The translations under genes and the position numbers were made by a program. Of a stretch of 64,000 nucleotides of DNA, positions 30,875 to 39,313 are shown one piece after another. The notes beneath the pieces are model-generated. The model was given only the letters and a program-made list of their open reading frames with translations. It was not told the origin of the DNA and ran no database searches. The stretch comes from Thermoanaerobacterium thermosulfurigenes. Its GTDB lineage: Bacteria; Bacillota; Thermoanaerobacteria; Thermoanaerobacterales; Thermoanaerobacteraceae. The stretch is from assembly GCF_051201035.1 (NCBI RefSeq), contig NZ_JBPODR010000007.1, positions 49,379 through 113,378 of the forward strand, written 5' to 3'. The first letter of the stretch is position 1. The number at the start of each line of letters is the position of its first letter.

Positions 30875-31684
30875 GTGTCATCATTAATGATTTTTATCAT
30901 ATCTTTTTTGTTGATGATAGTAATTCAAAAATTTATAATTCAGATATTAGACAAAGATGTGTGCCTAAAGCCTAATTATAAAAATGTTTTGATTCCAGTA
31001 TGTGGTGGAATAGCTTTTGTTCCAACTATTTTTATTGCAGCGATTGTTTCCAAGTTTCTTGGGATTTCTGATGAAATGACACCGATTTTTTTGGTTTCCA
31101 TTATATTGATGTCTTATGTAGGTTTAATCGATGATATATTAGGTGATAGAAGTGTCAGAGGATTAAAAGGTCATATTAAATCACTTCTGAACATGAAATT
31201 GACAACAGGAGGTTTAAAAGCGGTAATAGGCGTTATAGTATCGTTTTATATAAGCATAAATATCAGCAATAGATTAGTTGATATAATAGTCAACACAATA
31301 TTGATATCTTTATTTACTAATTTTTTGAATTTGCTTGATTTAAGACCTGGAAGAGCTTGCAAAGCGTTCTTTTTTATAGCCATAATTTTCTTGTTAGCAG
31401 GTACTGGAAACTTTTTAATCTTACTGATTGTTTTGGGTGCTGTAATTGCTTTTGTGCCACTGGATTTAAAAGCAAAAATTATGTTAGGTGATACTGGTTC
31501 TAATATTCTTGGTCTTACGTTAGGAATATCAAGTGTTTTGTTGTTTAATTTTAATATAAAGTTAATTATTTTGGCATTTTTAATTTTAATTCATATTATT
31601 ACTGAAAAATATTCATTGTCTAAAATAATAGAAAAAAATAAGTTTTTGAATTATTTAGACATGATTGGCAGAGGACGTGATTAG
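30875..31684 (+). CDS. MraY/WecA-like glycosyl-phosphate transferase (family 4)
   Basis: Integral membrane protein of about 269 aa with roughly eight hydrophobic helices. It keeps the cytosolic acidic motifs of the phospho-N-acetylmuramoyl-pentapeptide transferase superfamily: GLIDDILGDRSVRGLKGH, NFLNLLDLRPG and MLGDTGSNILG. It should link a sugar phosphate to undecaprenyl phosphate. GTG start just after the family 2 transferase, with which it probably works. Confidence 0.85.
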   Translation: MSSLMIFIISFLLMIVIQKFIIQILDKDVCLKPNYKNVLIPVCGGIAFVPTIFIAAIVSKFLGISDEMTPIFLVSIILMSYVGLIDDILGDRSVRGLKGHIKSLLNMKLTTGGLKAVIGVIVSFYISINISNRLVDIIVNTILISLFTNFLNLLDLRPGRACKAFFFIAIIFLLAGTGNFLILLIVLGAVIAFVPLDLKAKIMLGDTGSNILGLTLGISSVLLFNFNIKLIILAFLILIHIITEKYSLSKIIEKNKFLNYLDMIGRGRD

Positions 31685-31686
31685 TT

Positions 31687-32763
31687 GTGATTTCAATTAA
31701 AAAAGGGATTGTAAAAAAGATTATATCAGAAAAGGCCGATATATGCTTTGTAGAAATTGACATAGAAGGAATTGTTTCAAAGGCGGTAAATTATAATAAA
31801 ATTACAGGTATAATAAACGTGGATGATGTGGTTTATGTAAATCAAACGGCTAAAAACTTGCAATTGGGTACGGGTGGATATGACTTTGTCATATTGAATA
31901 CAAGATATGATTCATTTGAATATAAGAACATAGGGCATATAATGAAAATGCGCTATTCTCCTATGCAAATTAATGTGCTTTCGGTAGAAGAACTAGATAG
32001 TCCATACCATGATATTTTTAATAATTTTAAAGGGTTGAACAGCATGCCTGTGATAGTAGCTGAACTCCACAGCATGTTGGCTCCTACTGCAATAATGCTA
32101 AAGAAATTAAAACCATCGGTTAAAATTTCATATATAATGACTGATTCTGCTTGTCTTCCTATATCTTTCAGCAATACTGTCCATTATCTAAAAGAGAATA
32201 ATTTTATCGATACCACAATTACTATTGGACATGCTTTTGGAGGGGATTTTGAGTCTGTTAATATTTATTCGGCATTGATATGTGCAAAGGAAGTAGCCAA
32301 AAGCGATATCGCAATTGTGGCTATGGGACCAGGCATAGTTGGGACAGGAACAAAATACGGATTTTCAGGCATAGATCAAGCTTCAATTATAGATGCAATA
32401 AACAAAATAAAGGGCAATCCTATATTGATACCTAGAATTAGTTTTAATGATGCAAGAGAAAGACACAACGGTATAAGCCATCATACTGTTACAGTAGCAG
32501 AACTTGTAAATAGTACATGCACTATTGTAGTCCCAAAACTGAAACATGAGAAAGAGATGCTTCTCAAAAAGCAATTGGGAAATAACGCATTTGATAAAAT
32601 GAATAAATACTTTGTTGATGTTGAAAAATATAGAAAGCTATTGCACAATGTAAAAGATATTAAATTCACTACTATGGGAAGAGGACTTGATGAAGAAAGC
32701 GAATTTTTTGATGCTTGTATTGCTGCAGCAGTTTATTGTTCGGATCTTTTGATTGTTGATTAA
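31687..32763 (+). CDS. DUF3866 family protein
   Basis: A 358-aa soluble protein conserved next to these envelope genes in many Firmicutes and actinobacteria. Visible features are a Gly-rich segment LGTGGYDFVILNTRY, PVIVAELHSMLAPTAIMLKK, and VAMGPGIVGTGTKYGFSG that suggests a nucleotide- or cofactor-binding loop. No biochemical role is known. GTG start. Its 3' end is overlapped by an antisense small gene. Confidence 0.85.
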   Translation: MISIKKGIVKKIISEKADICFVEIDIEGIVSKAVNYNKITGIINVDDVVYVNQTAKNLQLGTGGYDFVILNTRYDSFEYKNIGHIMKMRYSPMQINVLSVEELDSPYHDIFNNFKGLNSMPVIVAELHSMLAPTAIMLKKLKPSVKISYIMTDSACLPISFSNTVHYLKENNFIDTTITIGHAFGGDFESVNIYSALICAKEVAKSDIAIVAMGPGIVGTGTKYGFSGIDQASIIDAINKIKGNPILIPRISFNDARERHNGISHHTVTVAELVNSTCTIVVPKLKHEKEMLLKKQLGNNAFDKMNKYFVDVEKYRKLLHNVKDIKFTTMGRGLDEESEFFDACIAAAVYCSDLLIVD

Positions 32764-32862
32764 CTCATAAAACGTTTTGTACTTAGAAGAAAGTTCATTT
32801 AAAAGCTTTAAGAGTTCACAAAATTTACCCTTAAAATAAATTTTGTTTTCGTATATAATCAT
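32638..32862 (-). CDS. Small hypothetical protein antisense to the DUF3866 3' end (74 aa)
   Basis: On the minus strand AAAGGAG (32872-32878) lies 9 bases before an ATG at 32862. The protein starts MIIYENKIYFKGKFCELL and continues KLLNELSSKYKTFYELINN, a regular charged, helical sequence. The rest overlaps the DUF3866 gene by about 126 bases. The good ribosome binding site supports it; a random overlap is still possible. Confidence 0.5.
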   Translation of the reverse strand: MIIYENKIYFKGKFCELLKLLNELSSKYKTFYELINNQKIRTINCCSNTSIKKFAFFIKSSSHSSEFNIFYIVQ

Positions 32863-32935
32863 TATACTCATCTCCTTTGATGTTATCTTATGCAAGTTAA
32901 GTAAAAAATATACTAATCAGAAAGGATTGTATAAA

Positions 32936-33460
32936 ATGGAGCTAACCGAAGTAACAAAGAATTCAAATATCATATTTTCTGGCAAGATAATAAACTTGAG
33001 AGTAGATGATGTTGTTTTGCCAAACGGAAAGATAACAACAAGAGAAATTGTTGAACACAATGGTGGTGTTTCAATATTAGCAATAAACAAAAGCGGAAAA
33101 ATAGTCATGGTTGAACAGTACAGAAAACCTGCAGAGAAGATGCTATTGGAGATACCTGCAGGAAAATTAAATGTGGGAGAGGAGCCTATAGAGTGTGCAA
33201 AAAGAGAGCTAATGGAGGAAACAGGGTATATAGCGAAAGAGCTTAAACACTTGTTTACATTTTATCCATCTCCTGGTTTTTCTACAGAAATTTTACATTT
33301 ATTTTTTGCGGACGATTTAGAAAAAGGCACATCAAATACAGATCCAGATGAATTTTTGAACGTTCATGAGTATACAGTCGATGAGATAAGGGATATGATG
33401 CAAAAAGGATTGATTGAAGATGCAAAAACACTTATTGCGTTATTGTATTATATAAGGTGA
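32936..33460 (+). CDS. Nudix hydrolase, ADP-ribose pyrophosphatase type
   Basis: A 174-aa hydrolase of NDP-sugars such as ADP-ribose. The Nudix box GKLNVGEEPIECAKRELMEE followed by TGY has all expected Glu residues, and the ADP-ribose family Pro 16 residues after it is present (FYPSPGFSTEIL). ATG 32936 is used; AAAGGAT lies upstream. Divergent from the small minus-strand gene. Confidence 0.92.
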   Translation: MELTEVTKNSNIIFSGKIINLRVDDVVLPNGKITTREIVEHNGGVSILAINKSGKIVMVEQYRKPAEKMLLEIPAGKLNVGEEPIECAKRELMEETGYIAKELKHLFTFYPSPGFSTEILHLFFADDLEKGTSNTDPDEFLNVHEYTVDEIRDMMQKGLIEDAKTLIALLYYIR

Positions 33461-33473
33461 AAAGGGGTTTAAG

Positions 33474-34640
33474 ATGTACTATAATGTAGATTTACACGTT
33501 CACATAGGAAGGACGAGGAATGGCAGACCTGTTAAGATCACCGCTTCACCAAATCTAACAGTCGAAAATATATTAAATAAATGTATTGAGAAAGGCATAG
33601 ATATTGTAGGAATTGTTGATTGTGCTGCTCCAGAAATTTTAGATGAAATAGAGCAACTGCTTAAAACTGAATATGGATTGTATGAAGAACTTGAAGGTGG
33701 AGGAATTTTATTTAAGCAAAAGGTATTATTGCTGTTAGTAAGTGAGATAGAGGTGGGTGGTGAATTGCGCGGTTCACCACACTTATTGTGTTTTTTGAAA
33801 GATATAAAATCCATGAGGAAGTTTTCTGAAGCCTTATCTAAACATGTTAATAATGTAAATTTAAGTACACAAAGATGCAGCTTAAATAGCGTGGAAATAT
33901 TGAAGATTGTAGAAGACTTAGATGGATTTGTTGTACCTGCTCACATATTTACGCCATATAAAAGTTATTATGGAAATACTGCAGATAGGTTAAATTATAT
34001 ATTTAATGAATATTTTGAAAATGTCAATGCGGTAGAACTTGGATTAAGCTCTGATACTTTTTTGGCAGATATGATAAGTGAATTAAGAGGCAAAACTTTT
34101 TTAAGCAATTCTGATGCTCATTCGCTACAAAAAATTGGTAGAGAATTTAACGTATTTGATTTGCCTAAACCTGATTTTACAAGCTTAAAAGCTGCATTAA
34201 AATCCATGAAAGGAGTCATAAGAAATTATGGACTAAATCCTGCATTAGGCAAATATCATAGAACATTTTGTCTTGATTGCAATAAAGTTGCTAATGTAGA
34301 TCCGCCAGCGCATAAGTGTGCTTATTGCAATAGCAAGAACATAGTATTTGGGGTTTTAGACAGAATATATGAGATAAAAGATCAAGAGATGCTACACCCG
34401 CCATTTAGAGCTGAATATGTATATCAGATTCCATTGGAATTTTTGCCTGGCATCGGTCCAAAAACAATTAGGAAGCTTATGAGAGAAGTTGGAAGCGAAA
34501 TATACGTCACACATGAAGCGCCTTTTGAACAATTAAAAAATTCAGTTGGCGAAAAAATAGCAAAAAATATTTTAGATGCAAGATATGGCAATCTAAAAAT
34601 TGAAACAGGAGGCGGCGGTATCTACGGGAAAATAATTTGA
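33474..34640 (+). CDS. Endonuclease Q-like PHP-domain protein
   Basis: The 388-aa protein has an N-terminal PHP phosphoesterase domain (YYNVDLHVHIGRTRNG; DIVGIVDCAAPEIL; FVVPAHIFTPYKS; TFLSNSDAHSLQKIG), a Cys4 zinc ribbon (FCLDCNKVA ... HKCAYCNSKN) and a helix-hairpin-helix (LEFLPGIGPKTIRKLM). That is the layout of EndoQ, which nicks DNA next to deaminated bases. Some bacteria carry it as an alternative repair route. Activity is inferred from family. Confidence 0.85.
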   Translation: MYYNVDLHVHIGRTRNGRPVKITASPNLTVENILNKCIEKGIDIVGIVDCAAPEILDEIEQLLKTEYGLYEELEGGGILFKQKVLLLLVSEIEVGGELRGSPHLLCFLKDIKSMRKFSEALSKHVNNVNLSTQRCSLNSVEILKIVEDLDGFVVPAHIFTPYKSYYGNTADRLNYIFNEYFENVNAVELGLSSDTFLADMISELRGKTFLSNSDAHSLQKIGREFNVFDLPKPDFTSLKAALKSMKGVIRNYGLNPALGKYHRTFCLDCNKVANVDPPAHKCAYCNSKNIVFGVLDRIYEIKDQEMLHPPFRAEYVYQIPLEFLPGIGPKTIRKLMREVGSEIYVTHEAPFEQLKNSVGEKIAKNILDARYGNLKIETGGGGIYGKII

Positions 34641-34644
34641 GGCA

Positions 34645-34674
34645 GTCATAATGTCTTTCTCCATGGCATAAATT
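34645..34674 (+). promoter_or_regulatory. Sigma-E-like promoter of spoIIM
   Basis: GTCATAAT (34645-34652), 14 bases, CATAAATT (34667-34674). This matches the mother-cell sigma-E consensus (about GTCATATT and CATACA-T). spoIIM is under sigma-E control in Bacillus. Confidence 0.65.
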
Positions 34675-34708
34675 AAAATATAATTTGAGGCAGGAGGAGG
34701 ACGTTGCC

Positions 34709-35335
34709 TTGAAATATTTAAAAGAAAAGACATCTAAACACATTCGAGACAATTCGATATTATATATAATAATTTTAATGTCATTTATGATTGGTATAGC
34801 ATCTGGTTCTTTTACAATAAATACATTAAATGATGTACAAAAAGAAAATATGATGAAATACATTAAAAATTTTTACGTAATAATTAGCCAGATGAAAATA
34901 GTTCCAATTGAAATATTTAAACAATCTGTTTTAAATAATTTTGAAACGACGTTTGTATTGTGGCTTCTTGGAGCAACAATTATTGGAATTCCATTTATAT
35001 TTATTGTTATTGGCATAAGAGGATTTTTATTAGGTTTTTCAGTTGGTTTTCTGATAAACCAATTGAAATACAAAGGAATTCTCTTTACGTTGGTTGCTAT
35101 ATTGCCTCAGAATATTCTTGCTTTAATTTCATTATTTTTTATTTCAGCAACGGCTATCAATTTTTCGATGTATATATTAAAAAACCGAAGATTCAATATT
35201 AATGATTTATTTTCTCAATTTGTAACATATACTTTATTGGTTTATTTTGCATTTTCGCTGATGATACTTAGCGGGGTATTTGAAGCATATCTTACACCTA
35301 AAATACTTTATTTTTTAAAAAATATTATACAATAA
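34709..35335 (+). CDS. spoIIM: Stage II sporulation protein M
   Basis: Membrane protein of 208 aa with about five hydrophobic helices (ILYIIILMSFMIGIASGSFT; TFVLWLLGATIIGIPFIFIV; LFTLVAILPQNILALISLFF). SpoIIM joins SpoIID and SpoIIP in the complex that drives engulfment of the forespore. TTG 34709 is chosen because AGGAGG lies 8 bases upstream. A sigma-E-like promoter precedes it. Confidence 0.9.
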   Translation: MKYLKEKTSKHIRDNSILYIIILMSFMIGIASGSFTINTLNDVQKENMMKYIKNFYVIISQMKIVPIEIFKQSVLNNFETTFVLWLLGATIIGIPFIFIVIGIRGFLLGFSVGFLINQLKYKGILFTLVAILPQNILALISLFFISATAINFSMYILKNRRFNINDLFSQFVTYTLLVYFAFSLMILSGVFEAYLTPKILYFLKNIIQ

Positions 35336-35395
35336 GCAAGAAGGAAAAATAAAAAATATGTTGAATATAAAGATATAACTAAAATAATAGGGGTA

Positions 35396-36268
35396 ATGCA
35401 GATGGGAAGCATTGTACAAGCTTTTATTGACTTTTTGAAAAATGAGAAAAAGCTAAGCGATAATACGGTTGAATCTTATAAAAGAGATATAACGCAGTTT
35501 ATAGGGTACTTAAAGGAAAACAATATCGAATATTATGATGTTAATAAAATAACAATTATTAGCTATTTAAATTTTTTAAAACATAAAAATATGTCACAAT
35601 CAACTATTTCTCGTCATTTATCATCCATAAAATCTTTTTATCAATACTTATTTATGAACAAGTTTATTGATAAAGAACCAGCGTATACTTTAGATGCACC
35701 AAAAATAGAGAAAAAGGTTCCTCTAACATTATCAGTGGAACAGGTTGACAAGCTTTTATCTCATGAATTTGAGAATAGTGAAAAAGGATTGAGAGATAAA
35801 GCGATATTGGAGGTCTTGTATGCAACCGGCCTCAAAGTGTCAGAGCTGATATCTCTGCATATAAAAGACGTCAATCTCAATTATGGTTATATTTATTGCA
35901 AAAGCTCAAAAGAAAGATTTATACCAATTGGGGATTCAGCTTTAAATGCGCTTCAAAACTACATCTCTGTAAGAAGAAAAATAGATCAGGATGAATTCCT
36001 GTTTTTAAATTTGAGAGGTGAACCGTTAACTCGCCAGGGATGTTGGAAAATCATTAAAGAATACACTAATATAGTAAATCCAGGATTTGACATAACACCA
36101 AGTATATTGAGAAAATCTTTTGCAAAGCACATGTTGGAAAATGGAGCTGATATAAGAAGTGTACAGGAAATTCTTGGATACAAATCTTTTAATCAAGGTG
36201 ATTTGATTTCATTAATTTCAAAATCGAAAATAAAAGAAGTGTACAAAAGATCGCATCCAAGAGCTTAA
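35396..36268 (+). CDS. XerD-like tyrosine recombinase lacking catalytic residues
   Basis: The 290-aa protein aligns with XerD from end to end, including the terminal HPRA, and sits at the XerD place ahead of dacF. But catalytic positions are changed: Arg to Lys147 (ATGLKVSE), His to Ser236 (ITPSILRKSF), His to Tyr262 (ILGYKS), and the Tyr nucleophile to Ile271 (QGDLISLIS aligned with TTQIYTHVA). Only Arg239 and the beta-hairpin Lys (KSSKERF) remain. It should bind DNA but not cleave it. The frame is intact, without stops or shifts, so it looks selected and not decayed. A functional XerC/XerD pair would have to be elsewhere. Confidence 0.88.
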   Translation: MQMGSIVQAFIDFLKNEKKLSDNTVESYKRDITQFIGYLKENNIEYYDVNKITIISYLNFLKHKNMSQSTISRHLSSIKSFYQYLFMNKFIDKEPAYTLDAPKIEKKVPLTLSVEQVDKLLSHEFENSEKGLRDKAILEVLYATGLKVSELISLHIKDVNLNYGYIYCKSSKERFIPIGDSALNALQNYISVRRKIDQDEFLFLNLRGEPLTRQGCWKIIKEYTNIVNPGFDITPSILRKSFAKHMLENGADIRSVQEILGYKSFNQGDLISLISKSKIKEVYKRSHPRA

Positions 36269-36325
36269 AAATTTAGGAATAATAATCCCTCCATTAGAAA
36301 AAATAATTTTAAGAGGAGGGATAAA

Positions 36326-37480
36326 ATGTTGAAAAAAACATTATTATTTACATTGATATTTGTGCTTATATGTTCAGTGCTATTAGAAAATTTTGCATAT
36401 GCTGATAATTTTAATCTCAAGTCAAAATCTGCAATTCTTATGGACGCTAATACAGGTAAAGTTCTATATGAAAAAAATAGCCATGAAGAGCTACCTCCTG
36501 CCAGTGTTACGAAAGTAATGACCATGCTTTTAGTTATTGAAGCATTGGATTCTGGTAAAATTAAGACTACTGACAAAGTTGTGACAAGCGAACATGCTTA
36601 TGATATGGGTGGTACACAAATTTATTTAGAGGTTGGCGAAGAAATGACTGTAGATGATCTGTTGAAATCTGTCGCAATGAATTCTGCAAATGATGCTTCA
36701 GTCGCGTTGGCTGAATATATTTCAGGTAGTGAAGAAAAATTTGTAGAAGAAATGAACAAAAGAGCCAAAGAACTAGGTGCCAAAAATACAAATTTTAAGA
36801 ATGCTTCGGGGTTACCTGAAGATGGACACTATACCTCGGTTTATGATATGGCGCTAATATCCAGAGAACTTGTTAAACATAAAAATGTATTTAAATATTT
36901 AACTGATAAAATTGATTCTGTTAGAAATGGTAAATTCAGCTTGGCTAATACTAATAAGCTTCTCTGGAATTATCAAGGCGCAGATGGAATAAAAACAGGA
37001 TCTACTTCAGAAGCATTGTACTGTTTATCTGCGACTGCCAAAAGAGGCGATACAAGGTTTATAGCAGTGGTATTCGGAGCACCAGATTCCGCTACTCGTT
37101 TCAAAGAAGCTTCAAAATTATTAGATTATGGTTTTGCTAATTTTGAAACAAAAAAAGTTGTTGAAGCAGGCAAAGTATATGGTAATATAAAAGTTTTAAA
37201 AGGCCAACAAGATTACGTAAATGCTATTTCCCAAAATGATGAATATATTTTATTGAAAAAAGGTGAATCTAAGAATATAAAGCAAATAGTAAGCTTAAAT
37301 AAATATGTTGATGCACCTGTGAAAGCAGGTTCAGAAATAGGAACAGTGAAAATATACGACGGAAATAATCTTATAAAGACAGTATCGTTAATAGCTGATA
37401 AAAGTGTTAAAAGAACAAATTTAATAAATACTTTTGAAAAAATCTATAAATCGTGGGTAAAAAATACTAAAAGCTTATAA
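36326..37480 (+). CDS. dacF: D-alanyl-D-alanine carboxypeptidase DacF
   Basis: A 384-aa low-molecular-weight penicillin-binding protein. It has a signal peptide (KKTLLFTLIFVLICSVLL, cleavage near AYA), the active-site SxxK (PPASVTKVM), SxN (NSANDAS) and KTG (DGIKTGSTS) motifs, and a beta-rich C-terminal domain. It trims peptidoglycan side chains; in Bacillus, dacF is a forespore gene next to spoIIA, as here. AGAGGAGG precedes the ATG. Confidence 0.94.
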   Translation: MLKKTLLFTLIFVLICSVLLENFAYADNFNLKSKSAILMDANTGKVLYEKNSHEELPPASVTKVMTMLLVIEALDSGKIKTTDKVVTSEHAYDMGGTQIYLEVGEEMTVDDLLKSVAMNSANDASVALAEYISGSEEKFVEEMNKRAKELGAKNTNFKNASGLPEDGHYTSVYDMALISRELVKHKNVFKYLTDKIDSVRNGKFSLANTNKLLWNYQGADGIKTGSTSEALYCLSATAKRGDTRFIAVVFGAPDSATRFKEASKLLDYGFANFETKKVVEAGKVYGNIKVLKGQQDYVNAISQNDEYILLKKGESKNIKQIVSLNKYVDAPVKAGSEIGTVKIYDGNNLIKTVSLIADKSVKRTNLINTFEKIYKSWVKNTKSL

Positions 37481-37497
37481 GCTTTTAGTATTTTTTT
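37463..37497 (+). terminator. Terminator of dacF
   Basis: A 14-bp perfect stem (37463-37476 with 37479-37492) almost without loop, overlapping the stop codon and followed by T residues. Separates dacF from the spoIIA operon. Confidence 0.85.
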
Positions 37498-37528
37498 AAA
37501 AATTTTTATAGAAAAAAATTACAAATAA

Positions 37529-37555
37529 GGAGGAAATTGAGCTATGATGTAGAAT
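37529..37555 (+). promoter_or_regulatory. Sigma-H-like promoter of the spoIIA operon
   Basis: GGAGGAAAT (37529-37537), 11 bases, GTAGAAT (37549-37555). This fits the sigma-H consensus RnAGGAwWW-N11-12-RnnGAAT. spoIIA is the classical sigma-H and Spo0A-P target, so the match is expected. Confidence 0.75.
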
Positions 37556-37577
37556 AATATATTATGGAGGGATGAAT

Positions 37578-37922
37578 ATGGGAATAAAATTTGTAGAAAA
37601 AAATGACACCTTAATAGTAAAGATAAAAGGGGAATTGGATCATCATACATCGGATCTTTTTAAAGATGCTATAAATACGGAATACCAGAAAGGATTTAAA
37701 AATATTATTTTGGATTTTGAAAAATTGAATTTTATGGATAGTTCCGGCATTGGAATGATTCTTGGAAGGTATAAAATGGCTAAAGATAATGATGGTAAAT
37801 TGGCAATTGTAGGTGCTAATTCTCAACTTTTAAAAGTCATTGAGTTGTCAGGAATTTTAAGGATAATAAATTGCTATGATACAATAGAAGAAGCCATTAA
37901 AAACATGCAAAGGGGGATATAA
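37578..37922 (+). CDS. spoIIAA: Anti-sigma-F factor antagonist SpoIIAA
   Basis: A 114-aa STAS-domain protein. The phosphorylation loop FMDSSGIGMILGRY (Ser near residue 55-56) is intact. Unphosphorylated SpoIIAA releases sigma-F from SpoIIAB in the forespore. ATG 37578 is preferred to 37572 because GGAGG then has a 7-base spacing. Confidence 0.96.
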   Translation: MGIKFVEKNDTLIVKIKGELDHHTSDLFKDAINTEYQKGFKNIILDFEKLNFMDSSGIGMILGRYKMAKDNDGKLAIVGANSQLLKVIELSGILRIINCYDTIEEAIKNMQRGI

Positions 37923-38354
37923 ATGAGTTATTCAAATAAAATGGAATTGAAATTTTTAAGCAAGTCTCAAAATGAGTCTTTTGCACGGACCGTTATTGCT
38001 GCTTTTGCAGCTCAATTAGATCCAACTGTAGAGGAAATAGCAGATATCAAGACAGCAGTATCTGAAGCTGTTACAAATTCTATAATTCACGGTTATGAAG
38101 GTAAAATTGATTATATAATGTTAAAAGCAGAGATAGAAGGGAACAAGTTAACAGTCGAAGTTATTGACAATGGTGTTGGAATAGAGGACATTGAAAAAGC
38201 GATGGAACCTTTATATACTACAAAACCTGATGAAGATAGATCAGGAATGGGCTTTACTGTTATGCAGACTTTTATGGATGAATTGGTTGTTGAATCTGAA
38301 AAAGGAAAAGGTACTAAGGTTAGAATGACCAAATACATCAATTCAGGTAAATGA
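37923..38354 (+). CDS. spoIIAB: Anti-sigma-F factor and kinase SpoIIAB
   Basis: A 143-aa GHKL-type ATPase. N box IKTAVSEAVTNSIIHGYEG, G1 box EVIDNGVGIEDIEKA and G2 box RSGMGFTVMQTFMD are all present. It holds sigma-F inactive and phosphorylates SpoIIAA. It starts immediately after the spoIIAA stop codon. Confidence 0.97.
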   Translation: MSYSNKMELKFLSKSQNESFARTVIAAFAAQLDPTVEEIADIKTAVSEAVTNSIIHGYEGKIDYIMLKAEIEGNKLTVEVIDNGVGIEDIEKAMEPLYTTKPDEDRSGMGFTVMQTFMDELVVESEKGKGTKVRMTKYINSGK

Positions 38355-38363
38355 GGTGCTGCT

Positions 38364-39107
38364 ATGATTGATAAAGATAATGAAAGGAATGAAGATGTAA
38401 ATGAACTTATAAGAAAATCTAAAAATAATGACAAGTCTTCAATGGAGAAGTTGCTGAAAGAAAATAGCGGCCTTATTTGGAGTATAGTGAAGAAATTTTC
38501 TTACAGAGGATATGAGGCAGAAGATCTTTATCAGATTGGGTGTATAGGATTTGTAAAAGCCATTAATAAGTTTGATGAATCCTATAATGTGAAATTATCC
38601 ACGTATGCAGTACCAATCATAATAGGTGAGATAAAAAGGTTTTTGAGAGATGATGGACTTATTAAAGTTAGCCGATCATTAAAAGAATTGTCAAATAAAG
38701 CCTATTTTATGAAAGACAAATTGGAAAAGGAATTAAATAGAGAACCGACAATTCAAGAAATTGCATCAAAGCTTGATGTTTCAGCAGAAGAAGTTGCGAT
38801 GGCGTTTGAATCTACTGCCACTGCTGAATATCTATATGATAATTCTCAGCACAATGAAGATGATAATTTACTTTTGATAGAAAAGATAGGAATCGATGAA
38901 CAAGAATATGAAATTGAAGATAAGTTGGCTTTAAGAATGGTTTTAAAAAACTTAAATTCTCGTGAAAGACAGATAATCGTTTTGCGGTATTTTAAAGATA
39001 TGACACAGACAGAGGTATCGAAAATCTTAGGCATATCACAAGTGCAAGTATCAAGAATTGAAAAGAAAGTTTTAAAAAAACTAAAAGAACAGTTACAAGA
39101 AGTGTAA
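38364..39107 (+). CDS. sigF: Forespore RNA polymerase sigma factor SigF
   Basis: A 247-aa sigma-70-family factor with region 2 (GYEAEDLYQIGCIGFVKAIN, KLSTYAVPIIIGEIKRFLRD), region 3 and region 4 (LNSRERQIIVLRYFKDMTQT, EVSKILGISQVQVSRIEKKV). It ends the spoIIA operon and switches on early forespore genes, probably including dacF and the next operon. Confidence 0.96.
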   Translation: MIDKDNERNEDVNELIRKSKNNDKSSMEKLLKENSGLIWSIVKKFSYRGYEAEDLYQIGCIGFVKAINKFDESYNVKLSTYAVPIIIGEIKRFLRDDGLIKVSRSLKELSNKAYFMKDKLEKELNREPTIQEIASKLDVSAEEVAMAFESTATAEYLYDNSQHNEDDNLLLIEKIGIDEQEYEIEDKLALRMVLKNLNSRERQIIVLRYFKDMTQTEVSKILGISQVQVSRIEKKVLKKLKEQLQEV

Positions 39108-39127
39108 AGTTATTTGCACTTCTTTTT
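39098..39127 (+). terminator. Terminator of the spoIIA operon
   Basis: A stem of about 11 bp (39098-39108 with 39113-39123, core AGAAGTG/CACTTCT) overlaps the sigF stop codon and is followed by four to five T. Confidence 0.8.
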
Positions 39128-39156
39128 GTATGAAAAAAACATATTGTCACATAATA
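39128..39156 (+). promoter_or_regulatory. Forespore (sigma-F/G) promoter of the spoVA operon
   Basis: GTATG (39128-39132), 17 bases, CATAATA (39150-39156). It fits the sigma-G type GnATR and CATnnTA boxes and lies immediately after the sigF terminator. spoVA is sigma-G dependent in Bacillus. Confidence 0.65.
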
Positions 39157-39178
39157 TTACTGTATCGAGGTGTTACAA

Positions 39179-39313
39179 ATGAGAAAGCTTATTATAATTT
39201 TCTCAATAATTATATTTACTTTATCTGTCATTTACTTTTTAAAATATAGCACTAAAAAAATACCTGATAGTGCTGTACTTGTTTATTTAAAGGAGGAGTT
39301 AAAATGGCTGTAG
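39179..39313 (+). CDS. Small single-helix membrane protein (44 aa)
   Basis: MRKLIIIFSIIIFTLSVIYF is a single hydrophobic helix after a basic start, followed by a short polar tail. GAGGTG lies upstream, and its end overlaps the dodecin start by 10 bases, suggesting coupling. It is the first gene behind the forespore-type promoter, so it may be a forespore or inner-spore-membrane peptide. Not a known family to me. Confidence 0.6.
   Translation: MRKLIIIFSIIIFTLSVIYFLKYSTKKIPDSAVLVYLKEELKWL

Noticed and set aside
35396..36268. Frameshifted or decayed xerD pseudogene
   Set aside because: There is no stop or frameshift and it aligns without gaps through the terminal HPRA, so it is better described as a maintained protein with catalytic residues replaced.
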